Positions 6,449 to 8,021 of a DNA stretch of 8,021 bases are shown in pieces; within the stretch, counting starts at the first letter, position 1; every line of letters starts with the position of its first letter. This stretch comes from Chloroflexota bacterium (GTDB lineage: Bacteria > Chloroflexota > Dehalococcoidia > SZUA-161 > SpSt-899), in contig QLUN01000031.1 in the NCBI GenBank assembly GCA_018725455.1, positions 1 through 8,021 of the forward strand. Direction: 5' to 3'. A program made the position numbers and the translations under genes. The notes below the pieces were generated by a model. It was not told the DNA's origin and did no database searches. It saw nothing but the letters and a program-made list of their open reading frames with translations.

Positions 6449-7405
6449 TTACTCGCCCTTGATGCTTCTAAGCAGACCAACACCGTAGCGACGCATGCCT
6501 TCAGCCACCGCAAAGCGCGGGTTTGGAATTGAATGAGAGTGATCCCACTTCTTTTTGATGGCCGAGAAAACAAGCTCGCTGCCACCGCCGGCGATCAGAA
6601 TGCCATCGAGGCGCGGCAATCGGCTACCGAGCACCTGGCTCGCGCTTCCGATGATCTCATTGGCTAGTCGTTCGGCAACTTCGTCAACTTCTCTCACAAG
6701 GTCGATGGTTTTCCCGTGGTGCTTAACCGACTTTCGGAGCAGTGTGGACTCGGCTTCATGAAGGTCAAGGTGAGTTACCTTCTCGCGAAGATACTCTGCT
6801 GCTTTGTGGGTGCCGCCCACGGATTCCGCAGCGAACGCAGTCCACTGGCCTTCGTGCATCAATGCAAAGTCGGTCGTGTAGTAGCCAACGTCGATAACTC
6901 CCCAGGACTCAGATTCAGGGTCACGCTTTGAGGCGTAATTGGCGTTCTCATCGAGGATCAGTGCCGAATAGGCACCAAACGGCTGCGGCACGACCCGGAT
7001 CTGCTCGAGGGGCAGCCCGAGCGTGATTGATGCAATCTCAGCGAGGCGAGCTTTCTGAGCGCCATGCAGGCGCGAGGGGAGTCCGAGGATTAGCATGACC
7101 TCATCAACGCCGGATTCGCGCCTCGCCTTCTGATAGGCACCCTTGAGCAAGGCGCGATGCTCATCAGACTCGATCCAGTCATCACGGAGGCCCTCAGATG
7201 CCGGCGTGCGTGATTGAACAACGGCTGTTTTGCCGATGAAGTATCGACGACCGTCGATTTCAACAGTGTCTTGCTTGGCGGCCTCAGCAGCCTCTGACAT
7301 TGTTAGGTCAACGGCAGGGCAGACGGCAGTGGGAAAAATTGTGCTCACCGAGTTAACGGCGATTTTGATGGCGCTGCGGCCAATGTCGATTGCTAGAGAG
7401 TTCAT
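6449..7405 (-). CDS. parM: ParM/StbA-like actin-family ATPase for DNA segregation
   Basis: This 318-residue protein is close to the 320 of R1 ParM. Actin-fold nucleotide motifs are visible: phosphate 1 AIDIGRSAIKIA (5-16), a VVPQPFGAY segment (138-146), phosphate 2 VIDVGYYTTDF (170-180) and the adenosine motif GILIAGGGSEL (278-288). In type II partition systems such proteins polymerise with ATP and push plasmid copies apart, linked to the centromere by an adaptor. I chose ATG 7405 because the actin fold starts at once (MNSLAIDIG) and GGA lies 7 bases upstream. A GTG at 7483 would add 26 residues that look unrelated to the fold and has no ribosome site. It is the first gene of a compact operon with two RHH-like genes and topB. 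Iteron clusters at 7492-7725 lie upstream and probably serve as centromere and autoregulatory operator. Confidence 0.9.
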   Translation of the reverse strand: MNSLAIDIGRSAIKIAVNSVSTIFPTAVCPAVDLTMSEAAEAAKQDTVEIDGRRYFIGKTAVVQSRTPASEGLRDDWIESDEHRALLKGAYQKARRESGVDEVMLILGLPSRLHGAQKARLAEIASITLGLPLEQIRVVPQPFGAYSALILDENANYASKRDPESESWGVIDVGYYTTDFALMHEGQWTAFAAESVGGTHKAAEYLREKVTHLDLHEAESTLLRKSVKHHGKTIDLVREVDEVAERLANEIIGSASQVLGSRLPRLDGILIAGGGSELVFSAIKKKWDHSHSIPNPRFAVAEGMRRYGVGLLRSIKGE

Positions 7406-7444
7406 CCGTTTTTCCAGTCTGGTTTTTTGGGCGGCTGCCCGGTC

Positions 7445-7463
7445 GCTCGCCGTATGGGCGAGC
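7445..7463 (-). other. Leader hairpin between the iterons and parM
   Basis: GCTCGCC (7445-7451) and GGCGAGC (7457-7463) pair perfectly around a 5-base loop. If transcription starts upstream of the iterons, this GC-rich stem lies in the 5' leader about 40 bases before the parM ATG. No T-run follows, so it is not an intrinsic terminator. It could stabilise the transcript or tune translation. Only the pairing is seen; the role is inferred. Confidence 0.35.
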
Positions 7464-7491
7464 TTCGTGCCGGAATCTAGCACTGCAATGT

Positions 7492-7561
7492 GTTAACTGC
7501 AACCCGTTACAGTCTATTATTTACAAATGATGCGTTACAAATGAAGTGTTACAACTTGCAG
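7492..7561 (+). repeat. Iteron cluster A: five GTTACA-type repeats at exact 14-base spacing
   Basis: Units start at 7492 (GTTAAC), 7506 (GTTACAG), 7520 (TTTACAA), 7534 (GTTACAA) and 7548 (GTTACAA). Every step is exactly 14 bases and all have the same orientation. The series stops sharply at both ends. It lies directly upstream of parM and probably binds the operon's RHH-like protein(s), acting as part of the centromere and operator. A replication-iteron role is the alternative. Confidence 0.8.
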
Positions 7562-7619
7562 TCGGTGTCTGGATTCTGTTGATGCCTCTTTCAAATCAAC
7601 AACTTGACTATTCTGACTT

Positions 7620-7647
7620 CTTTTATGTGTAAGGTGTAACACTTCAA
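7620..7647 (-). promoter_or_regulatory. Possible parM operon promoter overlapping the palindrome
   Basis: On the leftward strand, TTGAAG (complement of 7642-7647) is followed after 16 bases by TAAAAG (complement of 7620-7625); each matches 4/6 consensus bases. The -35 would sit at the centre of the 16+1+16 palindrome, as expected for a repressed promoter, and transcription would then cross iteron cluster A. The match is modest and other AT-rich candidates exist nearby. Confidence 0.3.
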
Positions 7648-7661
7648 GTGTTACACCTTAC
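7629..7661. repeat. Perfect 16+1+16 palindrome containing two inverted iterons
   Basis: GTAAGGTGTAACACTT (7629-7644) and AAGTGTTACACCTTAC (7646-7661) are exact reverse complements around a single C. Each arm holds one GTTACA unit, so the site is two iterons facing each other. The right-arm unit (7650) is also the first of the 14-base series in cluster B. It is probably a high-affinity operator or nucleation site. Confidence 0.8.
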
Positions 7662-7725
7662 TCGTTACAATCATCCTGTTACAAGCAATGTGTTACAATT
7701 GCTGCGTAACACATTGCTTGTAACA
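7636..7725. repeat. Iteron cluster B: GTTACA repeats in both orientations at 14-base spacing
   Basis: Rightward units start at 7650, 7664, 7678 and 7692, each step exactly 14 bases. Leftward units start at 7640, 7710 and 7724: the last two are 14 apart, and 7640 to 7710 is 70, or five periods. With cluster A this makes about twelve units in 235 bases. The two clusters are separated by about 75 bases with no units (7562-7635), where a promoter may lie, an arrangement like that of R1 parC, whose two arrays of 11-base iterons flank the parM promoter. Confidence 0.75.
7677..7725. repeat. Perfect 20-base inverted repeat with 9-base spacer
   Basis: TGTTACAAGCAATGTGTTAC (7677-7696) and its exact reverse complement (7706-7725) flank a 9-base spacer. 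Each arm contains two iterons 14 bases apart, so the sequence between the iterons (AAGCAATGT) is also conserved. It could form a large hairpin or cruciform, or be a symmetrical protein-binding site. No T-run follows to suggest termination. Confidence 0.85.
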
Positions 7726-8021
7726 TTGCGCATATTTCTGATGATCTGGTGGCGGCGTTGCTTGCCAGAACTCGCCGTCGTTGATCGACTCAGGCTGCGG
7801 TCCTCGGCCTCATCGGTCAACCATTCATACTTCACCACGAGTCTGATTTACTCCCGGCAGCAATGGGCGATTGGCCACGCCGGCCTTCAGTCGATGCGGG
7901 GTCTTGCAGGGGCCGATCTGAGGCTGGTCGGACGCTGCGCTAAGGAGTGTCGAGGATGGGCTCTGGACGCGCGCAGGGGCGGGCTGGGCGGCTCTATAGT
8001 CTAGCCTTGCGACCATTGTAG
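7726..8021. other. GC-rich stretch without a convincing gene
   Basis: After the iterons, base composition shifts abruptly to GC-rich and no open frame shows a recognisable protein. Open frames on both strands are Arg/Ser/Pro-rich and some read through the iterons, which is typical of chance. The only gene-like signal is AAGGAG (7942-7947) placed 8 bases before ATG 7956, opening a 21-codon frame (MGSGRAQGRAGRLYSLALRP...) that ends with TAG on the last base. No tRNA, terminator or attachment-site pattern was found. Confidence 0.5.
7956..8021 (+). CDS. Possible 21-residue peptide with an ideal ribosome site
   Basis: A consensus Shine-Dalgarno AAGGAG (7942-7947) precedes ATG 7956 with 8-base spacing, the best such signal in the last 300 bases. 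The frame encodes a basic Gly/Arg-rich peptide of 21 residues and stops at TAG 8019-8021. It could be a leader peptide for a gene beyond the edge, or chance in GC-rich DNA. No family is recognised, and I consider it more likely not a gene. Confidence 0.2.
   Translation: MGSGRAQGRAGRLYSLALRPL

Noticed and set aside
7406..7483. 26-residue N-terminal extension of ParM from GTG 7483
   Set aside because: No ribosome site lies before it, the added residues do not belong to the actin fold, and ATG 7405 places the phosphate-1 motif at the very N-terminus as in known ParM proteins.
7677..7725. The large inverted repeats as a CRISPR array or transposon end
   Set aside because: There are no regular spacers, the units are short protein-binding-type repeats at 14-base steps, and no transposase or target duplication is seen.
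7648..8004. A 118-codon rightward frame starting in the iterons
   Set aside because: Its first third is translated palindromic iteron DNA and the rest is Arg/Leu-rich without a recognisable pattern or ribosome site.
7825..8016. A 63-codon leftward frame in the GC-rich end
   Set aside because: It is a low-complexity Pro/Ala/Arg product with no ribosome site or recognisable motif, probably chance in GC-rich DNA.

Overview
The window looks like the maintenance backbone of a plasmid or integrative conjugative element from a Gram-negative bacterium, most likely a beta- or gammaproteobacterium. The evidence is the gene set: single-stranded DNA-binding protein, topoisomerase III, a ParM/StbA-type actin-like ATPase and an orphan phage-type cytosine methyltransferase. 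The proteobacterial SSB, with its DDEIPF tip, and the moderate-to-high GC fit this. No relaxase, replication initiator, integrase or transposase is visible, so plasmid versus integrated element cannot be decided.

Left part (1-2369): a small unrecognised gene runs leftward off the window edge. Upstream of it, ssb is also leftward and ends in a strong, nearly symmetrical intrinsic terminator (215-254). ssb is divergent from the C5 cytosine methyltransferase gene, and their shared intergenic region holds back-to-back promoter candidates around an inverted repeat. Middle (2370-3792): a rightward gene encodes an AAA+ protein of the ClpA/ClpB D2 type fused to an N-terminal membrane domain. Its upstream region repeats, at 34 of 44 positions, the box found in front of ssb and the methyltransferase, which suggests one shared regulator.

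Right part (3785-7484): a tightly packed leftward operon runs parM, a 65-residue gene, a 95-residue gene, topB and a 90-residue membrane-protein gene, with junctions of 0, 8 and 2 bases and a final ATGA overlap. The two small proteins after parM share a ribbon-helix-helix-like pattern and are the candidate ParR-type adaptors. The operon meets the AAA+ gene tail to tail with an 8-base overlap.

Upstream of parM (7492-7725) is the most striking non-coding part. GTTACA-type repeats occur in two clusters at an exact 14-base period. The second cluster carries a 16+1+16 palindrome and a perfect 20-base inverted repeat. Two iteron arrays flanking a possible promoter ahead of parM resemble the logic of the R1 parC centromere, so a type II (ParMRC-like) partition site is the leading interpretation and a replication origin is the alternative. 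The last 300 bases are GC-rich and hold no convincing gene.

Together the genes would protect and segregate the element: SSB and TopB for single-stranded DNA and decatenation, ParM plus adaptors plus iterons for segregation, the methyltransferase to mask DNA from host restriction, and the membrane AAA+ protein in an unknown remodelling role.
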